Positions 20,091 through 31,858 of a DNA stretch of 64,000 nucleotides are shown here, piece by piece. The stretch's first letter is position 1. Every line of letters starts with the position of its first letter. The position numbers and the translations under genes are program-made. The notes beneath the pieces were generated by a model, which was not told where the DNA came from, ran no database searches, and worked only from the letters and a program-made list of their open reading frames with translations. This DNA is from Alentia gelatinosa. Lineage: Eukaryota; Annelida; Polychaeta; Phyllodocida; Polynoidae. The stretch spans positions 27,420,970-27,484,969 of the forward strand of contig OX465589.1 in NCBI GenBank assembly GCA_950022655.1. The letters run 5' to 3'.

Positions 20091-21077
20091 AATACTGTGA
20101 AGGTATAGGTAAAATACACTATTGGTGATGCAGCAACTATCCACCTCGTTCTGAGCATCCACTGACAGGGGCGTGTCCAGGTCCCGTTAATACCCTGTCG
20201 TTCACCTCAGAGAGACCTTGACCTCAGCTTCACCTTTGACGTTGACCATGGTCTTTGACATTTTCTGGTCCCCAATTTCCTGTGGCTTCAGCACCGAGGT
20301 GAATGAGTGGCATGTGGCTACCCTCTCAAGGGTTCTCCATCACTCATTTAAAGTGGGCAGCGGGTGATTTAATTACTCAGGAGACATTTAGATACAACTA
20401 ATACAATTTAGCTCCTACAATCTCTGTATTCATCATTTAACAGTGCAAATTCACTAAATTCCCGTATTTATCACCGATTTCCATATGAAATAGAATTAGG
20501 TCTGTACATAAGAAGACACTTTAGATGTACTTAGAGAGGGTTAGGACTCATGTTTGACGAAGCCGAACATTAGTGATCATGATGTATTGCACAACCTTCA
20601 CATGATTAAACCTTATGATGCAGTAGAATAGTAATGCACCCCTGATATGCTACATTTGGTGATGATGATAACTGATGGTCTAGTGCTTGTGAAGATGCAT
20701 GTATATGGGTCAGATTTTCTCAGAGTGTACAATTTAGACTTGAAGGCAAACACAGAACAAGACTAAACAAATCTCATTTAATTGATTAAACAACTTATAT
20801 TCCCTTTAGTGCAACGTCTCAAGCTGTAAGTACAAACCAATTGTACTGAATTTCTCCAAGCAGATCAGTTTTTATATGAAACATGTTGTGCATGGAAATA
20901 CTTTTAAGTCCCATCTGTTCAAAGTGCAAACACAAGCTTCATAATAATGATAGTCAACCCTGAACTGAGTATGTTTTGTTAAGTTGCTGTATATATCAAT
21001 ATGTCGATGAAACGAGAGTCCTTAACTCACATTTCTGAAAAAAAAGAATGTAAGCATCACAAGAAAATAACATTCTT
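20091..21077. other. No recognisable feature
   Basis: AT-rich sequence. Nothing supported on either strand. Confidence 0.5.
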
Positions 21078-21245
21078 TTAATTAGGGTACAGTCACACTC
21101 ACTGTGTCTCTTAATTATTATATACCTAGAAATCATTAAAAATGCCATACTACAACTCAATAAATAGTAGAATAAGTGGTCACGTGGTACGGAGGGACGT
21201 ATGATTATTCTTTCGTCACTCAGTGACGAACGGAATCTGTACTCC
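21078..21245 (-). repeat. Dispersed repeat related to 29410-29570 and 61690-61880
   Basis: Read on the minus strand it matches 29410-29570 on the plus strand over about 160 bp: GTGACGAAAxAATA, TACGTCCCTCCGTAC, TGAGTTGxA, TTTTTAATxATTTC, AGGTATxxAATAAT and GTGAGTGTGACTG. CGTCACTxAGTGACG forms a perfect palindrome at one end. This is probably a MITE family of unknown superfamily. Confidence 0.7.
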
Positions 21246-22541
21246 TGGTCAGTAAAGGCGAGACATTCGCCCATAGGTATATAGTAATATAGCGCTTGTG
21301 CAGTGGGTACTCACGGACAGAACCAAAATGGTGGACAAAGTATGTCAAATCAATTATTGCTACATTGAGCAGCGAGTGAACGGAGGCATGTACAAGAACG
21401 AAGAGCAGAATACATGCGTGGAGAGTGAACTTGTTATATTGATTCATTTGATACGTCTTAACTGTATCACATGAATGCCTCAATTTAGATACCTTGACAT
21501 CTAGTCAATATATACTTTTGATCTTTACGAACAGTTTGTAAAATATCTCCGAAGTCACAAAGTTCTGTGTTGCCGATGAGCGGTATGGAATAGTCCATTA
21601 TGTACTGAGGGGTGGCCACTAGGATCAGGCCAAGTGCCTTAAAAATAAAGGATGACAGGTTGGTGGGATAGAAGGGTGTTATGTATGGCAGTGTTAGCTT
21701 CATCAGTTGCATGCCCAAATAGAGCTAGAAACGGCAGCTATAGCTTAATTATGGTCATTATTGTCATTATTTTGAGGTATATAGTAATAAGAAAACCGTA
21801 CATACCTGTGTTTGAATTATTACTTTACCTCACCCCTGTCTAACAAACTCGTATTATATGTCAACACTACCTAGGCCCATACCTAAGACCTTGATTATGA
21901 TTAGGGCACCTTTATTTTGCAGTGCAGGCAGGGCAGATTTAATTTGAGAAAAGTAATTTCATACCGGTAGTAGGCAGGAGATGACACTCGTAAGACCGAT
22001 AGTGGAATGAAACACTATGAGTAAAGTATGTCTAACAATATTGTCTACGGTGCTTCTGTAAGATGTCCTGCTATGATGTACCTTTTACCATCGCTCAAAG
22101 GGAATCAATGTCTTTTATGGTTTCCATTTATCTTTTCGCTTATCTGAATATGATCTACCAGGGGAAAACCCCCGTTAAAAAAATAATGAGCGATAATAGA
22201 GGTTTAGGTTATGCCCTTGATCTCAGATGAAGATAGTATTTAAAGAACTGCTTCCGTGGGTGAATTAGAAGCCAAAGGTAGACGAGAATTACGGGTGTTT
22301 TTGGCCGGTCTCTTTTTATTGCATGGTGGATGGACATTTTAACTACAGGCATCGTTCAATCATGTGCGGGAAAGAACTTCCCCATCCGGAGATTTATAGT
22401 TCCTTCCTGTACGAAAAAACATATTACAGCGGAACGCCGGGATACATCGCCTTTACATGGATGGCCTATGGAGTCGTCCATCGGAGATTTATGGGGGCTT
22501 TACGTGAACAAAGAGGAGCGATCTATATTGCAGAGGATGAA
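21246..22541. other. No recognisable feature
   Basis: AT-rich. One 74-codon frame (22323-22547) has no family resemblance that I recognise and lacks exon signals. Confidence 0.5.
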
Positions 22542-22620
22542 GAATAGTGTAAAAGGTTTTGTCGATACACAAAGTAATACAGGTAATATACTAGCGGTAA
22601 AAAAACCTTTTACGATTTTG
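22542..22620. repeat. Small inverted repeat
   Basis: GTAAAAGGTTTT (about 22550) is mirrored by AAAAACCTTTTAC (about 22606), around a spacer of about 45 nt. Confidence 0.45.
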
Positions 22621-23459
22621 ATTATCTTTAGCTATTAGTAACTATATCCTCTGAGAAGTGATATAAAATATGCGTCTATTTGAGTGCAAGAAGCAAGTTC
22701 AACCTTTTTACATGACAGTAAACAGAAATTCTGATTGGCTGGTGACCTGTATTCCCCAAGAAATCTGAGCAGTTTTGAATAGATGAGTGCCAGAGAAAAG
22801 GACGAAAGGACAAACATGAATACAGTACAAATTTAGATACACTCAGATGATCAAATCTATCTTGTGCATTTTGTCCCATAGATGAATAGATATATGTACT
22901 CAGTATGCTAGACTTTCAATTAGATGTTCTTTTTTATGTTTTGATCAATTGTCTTTTTTCAATACACATGATACCTATGCTAATTATATAATATTGCATT
23001 CCTCCCTTAGTCTGTCCAAGGCACTTGCAAAAATATCATTCGCTACTTCATGTAAGTTGTATTTACAGTACATCCAATTCTTTTTGTGTCTGTTTCCAAT
23101 TCGTTTATAAATAGCCTTTATGAAATATATGCTACAGACGTGAGAATATCAATTATCGCTATCTAAGCAACCATCTCGTAAACAAAGCAATTTATGATAT
23201 CATTGTGTCCGATATAAACAGGAATATTCTGAATCATATATAACCATATCAGACTATGATTTGTAAATTTTTGATGAGGTAGAGACAAATAGCGATTATT
23301 ATGCTACCGATTTGCGGCAAAGCACGAGGTAGAGTTTCTTGATTGTTACCTGATCCTGACCACAGGGCGCGCTGGCACCGGGCCAGGCAGCACAGTGACC
23401 CCTGGCGAGAAGTATTGACAGGTATGGCCTGTGTCCGGACCTCCCTGTGGGATTTCTCT
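22621..23459. other. No recognisable feature
   Basis: AT-rich sequence with no supported gene or repeat. Confidence 0.5.
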
Positions 23460-23503
23460 TGTCATTATCTTTCCTATACTTATTAATAGGTATGATAATG
23501 ACA
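23460..23503. repeat. 44-bp hairpin
   Basis: TGTCATTATC and GATAATGACA are perfect complements. An inner CCTATA/TTAATAGG extends the fold with small bulges. Function unknown. Confidence 0.5.
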
Positions 23504-23601
23504 GGAATGCCGTCATTAATTGTTGCCTTGGTAGGGAAAGAAAGGTCCAACATAATTAAATGTCCGCCTCTGTCCTCCTTTGCGTGTGTGATTATGGCGG
23601 C

Positions 23602-23617
23602 GGGGGGGGGGGGGGGG
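23602..23617 (+). repeat. Poly-G run of 16
   Basis: An uninterrupted run of 16 G preceded by GGCGGC. It could form a G-quadruplex and is a likely length-variable or assembly-sensitive spot. Confidence 0.9.
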
Positions 23618-23949
23618 CACCTGCAAGTGGCCGGCCAGCCAGTCATTGAAAGGACATATGAGAACCCCGAGTCTGAGAAAACCTCCAGAATGGCCGTCTG
23701 ACGGTCGCCTGAGGTGTGATTTTAAAAGTTGATGTGAGCCACGTCCCCGCCTTGTGGCTTATTTGCCAGCCAAAACACGGGAGGTCACTGGCGGTCGGCG
23801 CCGTCACACCCCTGCATGGTTGTATGTGGCCCAGCTGAGGATGCTAGAGTAGAGAGAAACCTCCTTTAGGAATTTTCCTTGGAATCCCAGCAGGGAGCAT
23901 GCGCAGAGGCTAGATCCCTGTGGGGGCTGTTGTGGAGCCCACTGTGGCC
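23618..23949. other. No recognisable feature
   Basis: Moderately GC-rich stretch without a supported gene. Confidence 0.45.
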
Positions 23950-24001
23950 TGGGAGCTGTTTCAAAACCATAGACTTCACTCGACTTTTGAAACAGCTCCC
24001 A
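23950..24001. repeat. Perfect 17-bp hairpin
   Basis: TGGGAGCTGTTTCAAAA (23950-23966) and its exact complement (23985-24001) flank an 18-nt loop. The stem is shorter than a typical microRNA precursor. Confidence 0.7.
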
Positions 24002-24525
24002 AGCTGATGTGTGTTAGTCGCTGCCCCTCCCCCTGGCCCCCATGCTAGTCCATAGACCATGTCTGGGGGGCGAGATCGCGAAAGAACAACCAGCAGGTGA
24101 AAGGAAGCATGGCCTATGCAACGTCTGGTGATGGGGAAGTGGCTACCTCGTGTCATGCCTGGATGCTGCAATCAGCAAAGGAGTGAGCGCGATACATCCC
24201 TAACATGTTAGAACAATATCCACAGACTCAAGTGACCATGCCATCTTCTAAAGTGTGGGGTGTCTGGCTATGGCCCCACTTCTGTGAATTGTAGGCATGA
24301 CAGAGACAATGTGCAGAGCCCTGCTGCCTGACCCTTTCTGTACCATACTGTCTGGTGATACCTGTGACGACCCTTCCACACAAATGACTGCTCTCTGAGT
24401 GTTTGATTTGATTGAAACTATCCTAGCCATTAGGGACATGCACCTGGCCACCCAAAGAAATGTTTCCTCACTCCAATGGTGTATGCCCGTGAAGTGGTTA
24501 TCCTGCGCATCTTCTAGGATGTTGC
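24002..24525. other. No recognisable feature
   Basis: No supported gene or element. Confidence 0.45.
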
Positions 24526-24840
24526 TTGGTTGGTTGGTTGGTTGGTTGGTTTGATTTAACGTCCAGTTAACCATTAGAGGTTCTCACCAGACTTTCTCAA
24601 GGTTCTCTAACACCACATGGGTGGTGATCGAATCTATGTAATGAATTCAGATTTACACATTTACCGAGGTAAGAGTTATTTAAGTTCCCACACCACATAG
24701 ACATGGTATGAGAACGATTGGCCTTTGATATAGCAGTAAATCTACCACTGCTGGGAATGAAGGAGAAGAGTGGCTGCAGTGGGCTTCTAGGATGTGGCGA
24801 CAATGCACGTCAGGTGGGGCACCTCTGAGGTCATCTAACA
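24526..24840 (-). mobile_element. SINE or LINE 3' segment with (AACC)n tail
   Basis: Read on the minus strand the segment ends TGGACGTTAAATCAAACC followed by six or so AACC units (24551-24526). An ACGTTAAA box followed by a short-unit tail is a common 3' end of mollusc and other invertebrate SINEs and LINEs. Upstream is non-coding sequence with ATGTGGTG repeated in inverse orientation. The 5' limit and class are not determined. Confidence 0.45.
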
Positions 24841-24980
24841 TCTCAAAAATACCTCACAAGTGCTCATATAGGACAGGTAAGCCCTTAGCTGCTCACTCAC
24901 CTTTAGGTCTTCTTGATATATGATTACACGGTAAAAGCATCTTATAGGATACCCTGGGTGGAGTGCAGCATGTGTGCTGA

Positions 24981-25139
24981 TAAATGTGACAGGCATTGAA
25001 TCTATGCATTGAGTCCTTCACAAATGTGACAGGCATTGAATCTATGCATTGAGTACTTCACAAATGTGACAGGCATTGAATTTATGCATTGAGTCCTTCA
25101 CAAATGTGACAGGCATTGAAACTATGCATTGAGTCCTTT
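24981..25139. repeat. 40-bp minisatellite, four units
   Basis: AAATGTGACAGGCATTGAA and ATGCATTGAGTCCTTCAC together make a 40-bp unit. Units begin at 24981, 25021, 25061 and 25101 and differ at only a few positions. Confidence 0.9.
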
Positions 25140-25300
25140 ATTTTGGTAGGGGACGCCCTGCAGGGCCAACCCCTATGGGCCCAGGGGTTGCCTAAAATGG
25201 CAGCTGCGAAGGACCCCTGTTGCGTGGCCATTTCTGATGCACGTTGGGAGGCTACTTTGTTTGTCCATCCTATGAACGTCTACGGGGCACATTGATAGAT

Positions 25301-26402
25301 CTGAGACCCGTTTCACTAGTTCCTAGACATTACCCAAGGTTAGACATAGATAAGGACAGCAACAGTGGGAGAAGTAAAATCTTTTTTCAAAAGCAATGTC
25401 TAGTTTGCTCACCTTGTTGGTGCCACTGTTGAGTCCCAAGACACTTCATGTGTCCCTGGGGCATCCCCAGTTTGTCGCGACCACCAAATCAGTACACTGC
25501 GCCGCTCTGGTTCCAGATTGATCGAGTGCTGCAGTATGATGGAGACGGGGGCACTGCCAAGACAGCCAGACAATGGTTAGCCCAATATTTCAAATTAAAA
25601 TGAGGATATCAGCGCATCAGAGTGACCGATCTTCTTCATATGTGGTATGATTATAGGTTATATATTCCTCAAACTAGTGTTAAAGTTTTGTGTCTTAAAT
25701 CCTACAGAAATTTAGTGAAATTACCCAGACGAGTGCAGACAGACTCCTCCCGATAAAGTCCTATGACAACACATGTGAGAGGGTATACCCTCTCGTGAAC
25801 AGTGACATAACAGTGACAGTAACAGAGAGAGTTCTTGGGGTTCAGAAACGTGACATACCACTGTTCACCCATGTCTTCTCTATGATGTCGCAAACTGTGT
25901 TGTCACAGGACTATTGAAACGCTACCTGCCCTTGTTGTATTGCAGAGACCTACAAGGGTTGTCACGGGACTATTGAAACGCTACCTGCCCTTGTTGTATT
26001 GCGGAGACCAACAAGGGTTGTCACGGGACTAGTGAAACGCTACCTGCCCTTGTTGTATTGCGGAGACCAACAAGGGTTGTCACGGGACTATTGAAACGCT
26101 ACCTGCCCTTGTTGTATTGTGGAGACCAACAAGGGTTGTCACGGGACTAGTGAAACGCTACCTGCCCTTTTTGTATTGCGGAGACCAACAAGGGTTGTCA
26201 CGGGACTATTGAAACGCTACCTGCCCTTGTTGTATTGTGGAGACCAACAAGGGTTGTCACGGGACTAGTGAAACGCTACCTGCCCTTGTTGTATTGTGGA
26301 GACCAACAAGGGTTGTCATGGGACTATTGAAACGCTACCTGCCCTTGTTGTATTGCGGAGACAAACAATGGTTGTCACGGGACTAGTGAAACAGGTCCCT
26401 GG
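25301..26402. mobile_element. MITE containing an expanded 59-bp minisatellite
   Basis: The left terminus GACCCGTTTCACTAGTTCC (about 25304) mirrors the right terminus GGGACTAGTGAAACAGGTCCC (about 26380-26400). The interior 25600-25720 aligns with 34970-35085 inside a second copy (34878-35180), sharing ATCTTCTTCATAT, GATTATAG and TTATAT. This copy is longer only because the 59-bp array has grown next to its right terminus. Confidence 0.65.
25900..26392. repeat. 59-bp minisatellite, eight full units
   Basis: Units start with TTGTCACGGGACTA at 25900, 25959 and every 59 bp to 26372, where the ninth is truncated and runs into the MITE terminus. Each unit contains GTCACGGGACTAxTGAAAC, the same string as the subterminal part of the terminal repeat. 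The array therefore probably arose by tandem duplication of that terminus. Confidence 0.92.
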
Positions 26403-27539
26403 CTGGTGAGGTGATGATTCTCTTGTGAGTTTCCACCATGTCTGGTGCAACTGTAGGTCCGGCCATGGCAGTAGCAGCTTAGGCCCAAATTCCAGAAGGT
26501 GGTGTCCATGGCTGCCTTCTGGGTTGCCAAATCGTCGAGATGGCATCTAATTTTGCCCACCTACCCCCTCCGGACGCTGTTTTCTGGAATATCCAGGCCA
26601 AGCCGGGCCAGATGGTGATTTTTGGGGAATGGTGTACATATGTGTTGATTACAAATCTCTCTGGAAATAAATTTATGAATAGATACGAAGGTATGCATTT
26701 TGCTTTTCCGATGTAATTGCGCTTTCATGCAATATAGTTGGGCTCGTGTTCTGTGCCTTGGAAGCATATCATTGTTACAACCCTAATCACATGATTGAAC
26801 AACTCTCTTAGTCGGTCAGCCTGCTATTTCTGCCAATTAGTCCCAGAATTGATTTGTTTGCTTCTTTGCTGATTTGGTTGCTCGAAACAACCGATAGACA
26901 CCATAGAGCAGGAGCGGACAACACGTATACATTCACGGAGAGTTATGATATAATCGAATATAGAACTAGATTTTACGCAAACATTACACGTCCTCAAACT
27001 CTATTCATTTGTGGATAGATATATGATACAGGCCATCTATCATTAGGCGCTGGGTGATTAGTGTTTATTAATGATTGTGGGGATAGGCACACCAATCTAC
27101 ACAGCAGGTCATTACTGCCCGCGGAAGACTATGCCTACCACTCATTCAAATCAAGCAGCTATCAATTTCTATAAACATATCTGTAAAACAAGAATAATCC
27201 TTTTTCCGTAATCTGTGCATCGCCCTACCCCAATATATTGGGTACAGATTGATCTTACAAGGACAAATTTTATAGAATGTATTTGTATTTATGAATCTAG
27301 ATGCAGAACAGAAATTATCTATATCAATTACAGATCGGTAGTACATTTATTCTTACAGCGAAATTCGTCGAATTATCTACTTTTCTCCCAATCGATTCCT
27401 ATAGATAGAACACATACACATAATGAACAAAATGAGGATCCTTCAGAGATGATACATCATGCATGCATTCAATGGCGTCCACATGGCTGGACGTGTGGTA
27501 TTTCACTTTATATTATTGACGTTTGTATATTTTCCACGC
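26403..27539. other. No gene; short dispersed repeat at 26650-26735
   Basis: 26650-26735 matches about 29130-29215 (TATGAATAGATAxxAAGGTAT, CCGATGTAATTGCGCTTTCAT), a two-copy interspersed repeat. The rest is unassigned AT-rich sequence. Confidence 0.5.
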
Positions 27540-27690
27540 CCCGTCCGCCACGAGCCCATCACTGCCCTGCTCGGGTAAATGTGCTTGCACTGCTCGACCC
27601 GCTCGCTATTAGCGCGCGGCGGACAGCGAGGCACGAGGTGACCCCGGTGTCACGGGACTGCCGATAGAGGGCGCCTCCTGCTGTAATATC
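27540..27690. promoter_or_regulatory. GC-rich patch with a CTCF-like site
   Basis: A 150-bp island of high GC in AT-rich surroundings. CCGATAGAGGGCGCC at 27661-27675 fits the CTCF core (CCASNAGRKGGCR) at all but one or two positions. CTCF recognition is conserved across bilaterians that have it. Occupancy is inferred only. Confidence 0.4.
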
Positions 27691-29409
27691 TATAGGTGCC
27701 GCGTGCCAACATATGGCAAACTCCGACCCCACCCAGCGATATGCCTATAAATAGATTTCAGCAGGTGTCATCCGCAATCTCCGCGGTATCGCAAATGTGT
27801 GGCCGTATTTTACGCGGCCCATGGCGAATTCATTCAGCGGGGCTGTGGCAAGGGCAGCTCCATTGGAGATTGGAACCACCTTGGTTGAAAAGAATCTCAC
27901 ATCCACAGTGTCGTGCTACAAACAGAAATATTCCCAGGGTTGCATAAATATACGCAATATATTAATTGCGTGCGTGGTCAATGATATGTAGACGGGGCAA
28001 TAAAGGCATTGTTGGATTATTCATATTTTCCTATGCCGCACATCTAGTGCATAATGCATTCGAATACAAAACTACATAGATACATCAGTTATCATCAAGT
28101 GGAAGAACTACCATGGGGTATAACTGGTGTCTTTTGTGAAATAAAAAAGATATATTTACATCCATATGTCATTATTCTATTATCTACATTAGTACACATA
28201 TGCCACATAAAGTCTCAAAATAGTCAAGAGCTGTTCCCTGTAACAGTGTAAATATTGCAGTCAGCTGTGTAGTCAGGTTTCTTTTGATAGGCAAACACAT
28301 ATTCTTTATTTTTCTAAACTTTTGATACCAAGGTTGAATAAGGGTATGACTTGGCGTGTAGATCCTAATAACCCTACCGCATTTACGACCACAATGTAGA
28401 GAGTGTACGGGTCGAGTTCTCCAGTATTCAATTGAGCAGGTTGGCGTCACCAAGTAACCTACGGTAACCGCATCAGTAACCGGGTACCCTAGGGGAGTTG
28501 GTGTGACGCCAGACAATAAAACAGGAACCGCAGTGAATAATTCTGAAAGTAGTATTGGCTATCAATTCATATTTATAAAATCTATATATATTTACGATTC
28601 CGGGATATTTCCAAATAGTCGAACTAATCTTGTGACCATACTTATTGCAAAAATGTCACACTCAAAACCTAATGACAAAATCAAAAGGCCCACCATCTAT
28701 CCAGCCTAATTGAATACATTAAGCCAAATTTGTTTGCCGAACAGACAATGCCACTGGGTCCTCTTTCAAAGCAACTTAATTGCCGAGTGTAGCCTTTTTG
28801 AGGAAACGTGTCTAGACTATGCAAATGGTCTCTCAGAGGCAGATCCGTTTGTTTGCTTGCTTTCCTCTTTCTGACGCTGTAATATTGATTCAAATAGCAT
28901 TTGCTCAGTAGAGGGTAGTATTACCTAGTTGCCAGGTATAACGTGAAAGGTAGAAGTCCTTTATCCCTGAATTAATTCCATGTATGATTAAAAAGGGCTT
29001 CTAGTATATATAAGCGGAAATTCATAGTTTGGGAGACATAGATGTTCAATCAGATATCCAAACAATTTTTTAATCCCATTGATATAAAATCAGTATTGAT
29101 ATCCAAAGATGTAGACAAATAAATTTGTACAATTCTCTGGGAGTAAATATGAATAGATATAAAGGTATTCATTTTGCCTTTCCGATGTAATTGCGCTTTC
29201 ATATAATATAGGAGTACAAGTGTTGTGTCACAATACTAATACAAAAGTACAATACTGTAGTGTATGGTCGAAATATGAGACTCTACCAATGAGAAAAAAA
29301 AAATTTACAACTCCATTTCCAAAGTTGGTTTTTCCTGGACTGAAATTAGAACATTTTATCATATACCTAGAGGCAAATGTCTTACTTTTACTGACCTGAA
29401 GGACAAATT
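27691..29409. other. No gene; small repeats only
   Basis: TGGCGTCACCAA (about 28441) and TTGGTGTGACGCCA (about 28498) form an inverted repeat with a roughly 45-nt loop containing two GGTAACCG-like words. 29130-29215 is the second copy of the repeat at 26650-26735. Otherwise nothing recognised. Confidence 0.5.
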
Positions 29410-29570
29410 ACATTCGGCTCGAGTGACGAAATAATATTAATACGTCCCTCCGTACTATGTGACAACTGTCATTATGATATTTTACTATTTAGTGAGTTGC
29501 AATAATGGCGTTTTTAATTATTTCCAGGTATGAAATAATAAGGAGACAAAGTGAGTGTGACTGAATTACA
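29410..29570 (+). repeat. Dispersed repeat, plus-strand copy of 21078-21245
   Basis: Shares ATACGTCCCTCCGTAC, TGAGTTGxAxTA, AGGTATGAAATAATAAGGAG and AGTGAGTGTGACTG with the other copies. Confidence 0.7.
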
Positions 29571-30339
29571 TGTTGTTTTGATCGGAAATATTCACCTTGT
29601 TCTTTTATCTCCGTGAATATTTTGACCAAAACAATTTGGAACAGATTCTTCAGTCACACTAGGCATGTCTCCATATATTATGAAAATTTTTAGCATAGAG
29701 CTCATAAAGGTTTTCAATTTGACCAACATGAAATTGCATTTATTAAACGTTCCCTTTTTGCTTAGACTCAAAACATTGTCTTCCAAATGAAACCCCAGGG
29801 AAAATCAAATGAAACCCACACAGAAGTCTCCAGCAACTCGATTTGCTGCATTAAAAGGGCATTCATTGTTTTGCTCCACATTGTCTGGCTTCCCGATGAA
29901 ACTCTCGACCATTGTCAAATTATTCATTTCTGTTCTGATATTAGTTTTTTGTATCACAGGCAGGACTTTGTTAATTTAGCTTTTCCTGATCTGCCAATAA
30001 CACACCACTGGAAAGGAAAACAATCCGATAAACAAAAACTCCCTTGAACTTTGAACTTTTAGAAACGAGAATTCAAGGTAAGGTTCCTTAACTTATAAAA
30101 TGTCTCATTTACTGCGAACCTTGCTTGCGTTTTTCTGAAATTCCGATATTTGATACACTTATTTTAGATAACTTATTAACAAAACAAAAACTAAGAACGC
30201 ACGTTCCAGGAGGGCTTCTATGTTGTTTATACTTAAATGAGAAATGTACTTGTAAAAGCAGACCTTAAAGGCAATGCATCAGAGCTGCCGTTTACTGACT
30301 GGTCGAAGCCTCTGGACACATAAGCGTTAGAAACTGGGG
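29571..30339. other. No recognisable feature
   Basis: AT-rich sequence. No supported gene or repeat. Confidence 0.5.
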
Positions 30340-30910
30340 TAGCACTATGCGATTCCCATTGCCCTCTATTATCGCTCGCAGCGCTCTGCTCTTTCTGTGC
30401 GCAATCTCCCTACACACACTTCTCCCCACGAGCCGACCTCATCAATCCACCGACCCACTCACCGGCCTACCCATCAGCCTCTGCGCGAAACCACAACGCA
30501 TGCGCGATGAGTGGTGGCCCGACTTCCGGGCGGCTGGGGATTTTCTGGCGGTGACTCAGGGAGCGTCTCTCAGTCCGCGCTAGTGGAGGTGTCGGGGAAG
30601 GTGCGTGCGCATGTTCTGCGGGGAGTTGCTCCTGTGTTACTGGCGGCGCGCAGCACACAGCTAAGTCTTACAAGGCGCCACGCACGGCAAGGCTCCAGAC
30701 AAGATCTCTCAGGATTCTCCGGATTATTTTGTTTGTGGATATTTGTTTTTTTCACCAGGACTATTTCATAAGTTACGCCGGTCTGACTGTGTGAGTGTAA
30801 CTCGGCAACTGAGCGGGCGGCGCGCTGTGAACGGCGGTGACCACAGCACGGAGAGGAGGAGCAGCTCCCCACACGACCAGGCAAGGTAAAGAGCGAGTCG
30901 CTCACCCAGT
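30340..30910 (+). promoter_or_regulatory. Candidate CpG-rich promoter and first exon of a host gene
   Basis: A CpG- and GC-rich block in AT-rich surroundings. Two NRF1-like words occur, ACGCATGCGCGA (30497) and GTGCGTGCGCATG (about 30601). A strong donor-like CAAG/GTAAAG lies at about 30886, so 30.6-30.88 kb could be a non-coding first exon. No TATA box was seen. Frames through the block do not resemble a known protein. Direction is inferred only from the donor. A GC-rich repeat is an alternative. Confidence 0.4.
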
Positions 30911-31533
30911 GTTTACTACCATCCCAAACGTATACACGCGCCCCGCCCGCAGCCCTCCATATGCTGCCGTCTTCTTTAGTTATACACCAACAAAGATAGA
31001 CAGAGCTTCTGAAAATAGGTTCGTAACCCCCAGGTCAGGCTTCAATATTCTACTAATGAGACTGGAACCACAAGGCCACATTCCCCAAGTTGTTATGGCT
31101 GCATTTTTATAGCTTGTATCGCAGCAATCTGTAAAAATGCAATACAGTGGAAACCTGGCATAGTATACACACGGAGTAGTTGTTGCGTTATTTCATTATA
31201 TAATGATAATGCTTGGAAAATGGAGATACGGTCTTGAAAAATTCTAAATATTTCAAAACATATTGATGAAATATACAGGATACCTATCCGTGAAATGTTA
31301 TAACCATGAAAGGACATCATGACAATGAATATTAAATTTCAGGGGTAAGTCTCTCAACCCTTTTTGTGTTGGATGGGAGGGTGGCTAACCCTTTTGTAGA
31401 TCCGTACAGTCCAGGTTGCGCGCTCAGAGTGCGGCAAAACGTTTAAGTGAGGGTGATGGCGCTGAGAGCGCTTAGTTCTCGGAGGAAACTCCTATCATTC
31501 AAAGAACCAGGGCTTCTAGTTCTTTGTGTCATT
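30911..31533. other. No recognisable feature
   Basis: Possible intron of the putative transcript. No exon or element recognised. Confidence 0.4.
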
Positions 31534-31858
31534 TTATCTCACCCCTGGTACAAGTCTAGTCATAGGAATAACATTAGAAAGATATACTCAACGATCACCC
31601 TGGTAAAGTGACAATACTACGCCGCGGCCGTGGCGTAGTGAATTTGCTAAGTATATTCTGATTATTCTGAAGTTGTGATGATATCTAATGGCAGAGAAAG
31701 GGGTAAGATAAATCTAGAACCGCACTCGAATCGTAAAATAGACAATACTCCACTCGTTTGTCTGTGCCATAATCATCATTCGGCTTCGCCTCGATGACGA
31801 TTGCGGGCCATCCAATCTCGTGGAGTATTGTCTATCTATACGATTCTCGATACAGTTC
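31534..31858 (+). mobile_element. GGATAA-family element with external hairpin, copy 1
   Basis: The core runs from TTATCTCACCCC (31534) to GGGGTAAGATAA (ending 31711) and contains CATAGGAATAACAT. Six bases later a long imperfect hairpin begins, GAACCGCACTCGAATCGT (31717), and closes at CAGTTC (31858). The arms share AATAGACAATACTCCAC (with one variation) and the loop holds CGGCTTCGCCTCG. Confidence 0.7.

Noticed and set aside
22323..22547. Short host exon (74 codons)
   Set aside because: No splice signals, family similarity or composition change.
25900..26392. CRISPR-like array of 59-bp units
   Set aside because: The whole unit is conserved, with no unique spacers. It is a minisatellite.
27215..27667. 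150-codon frame as a gene
   Set aside because: Runs across AT-rich sequence into a GC island with no consistent coding character.
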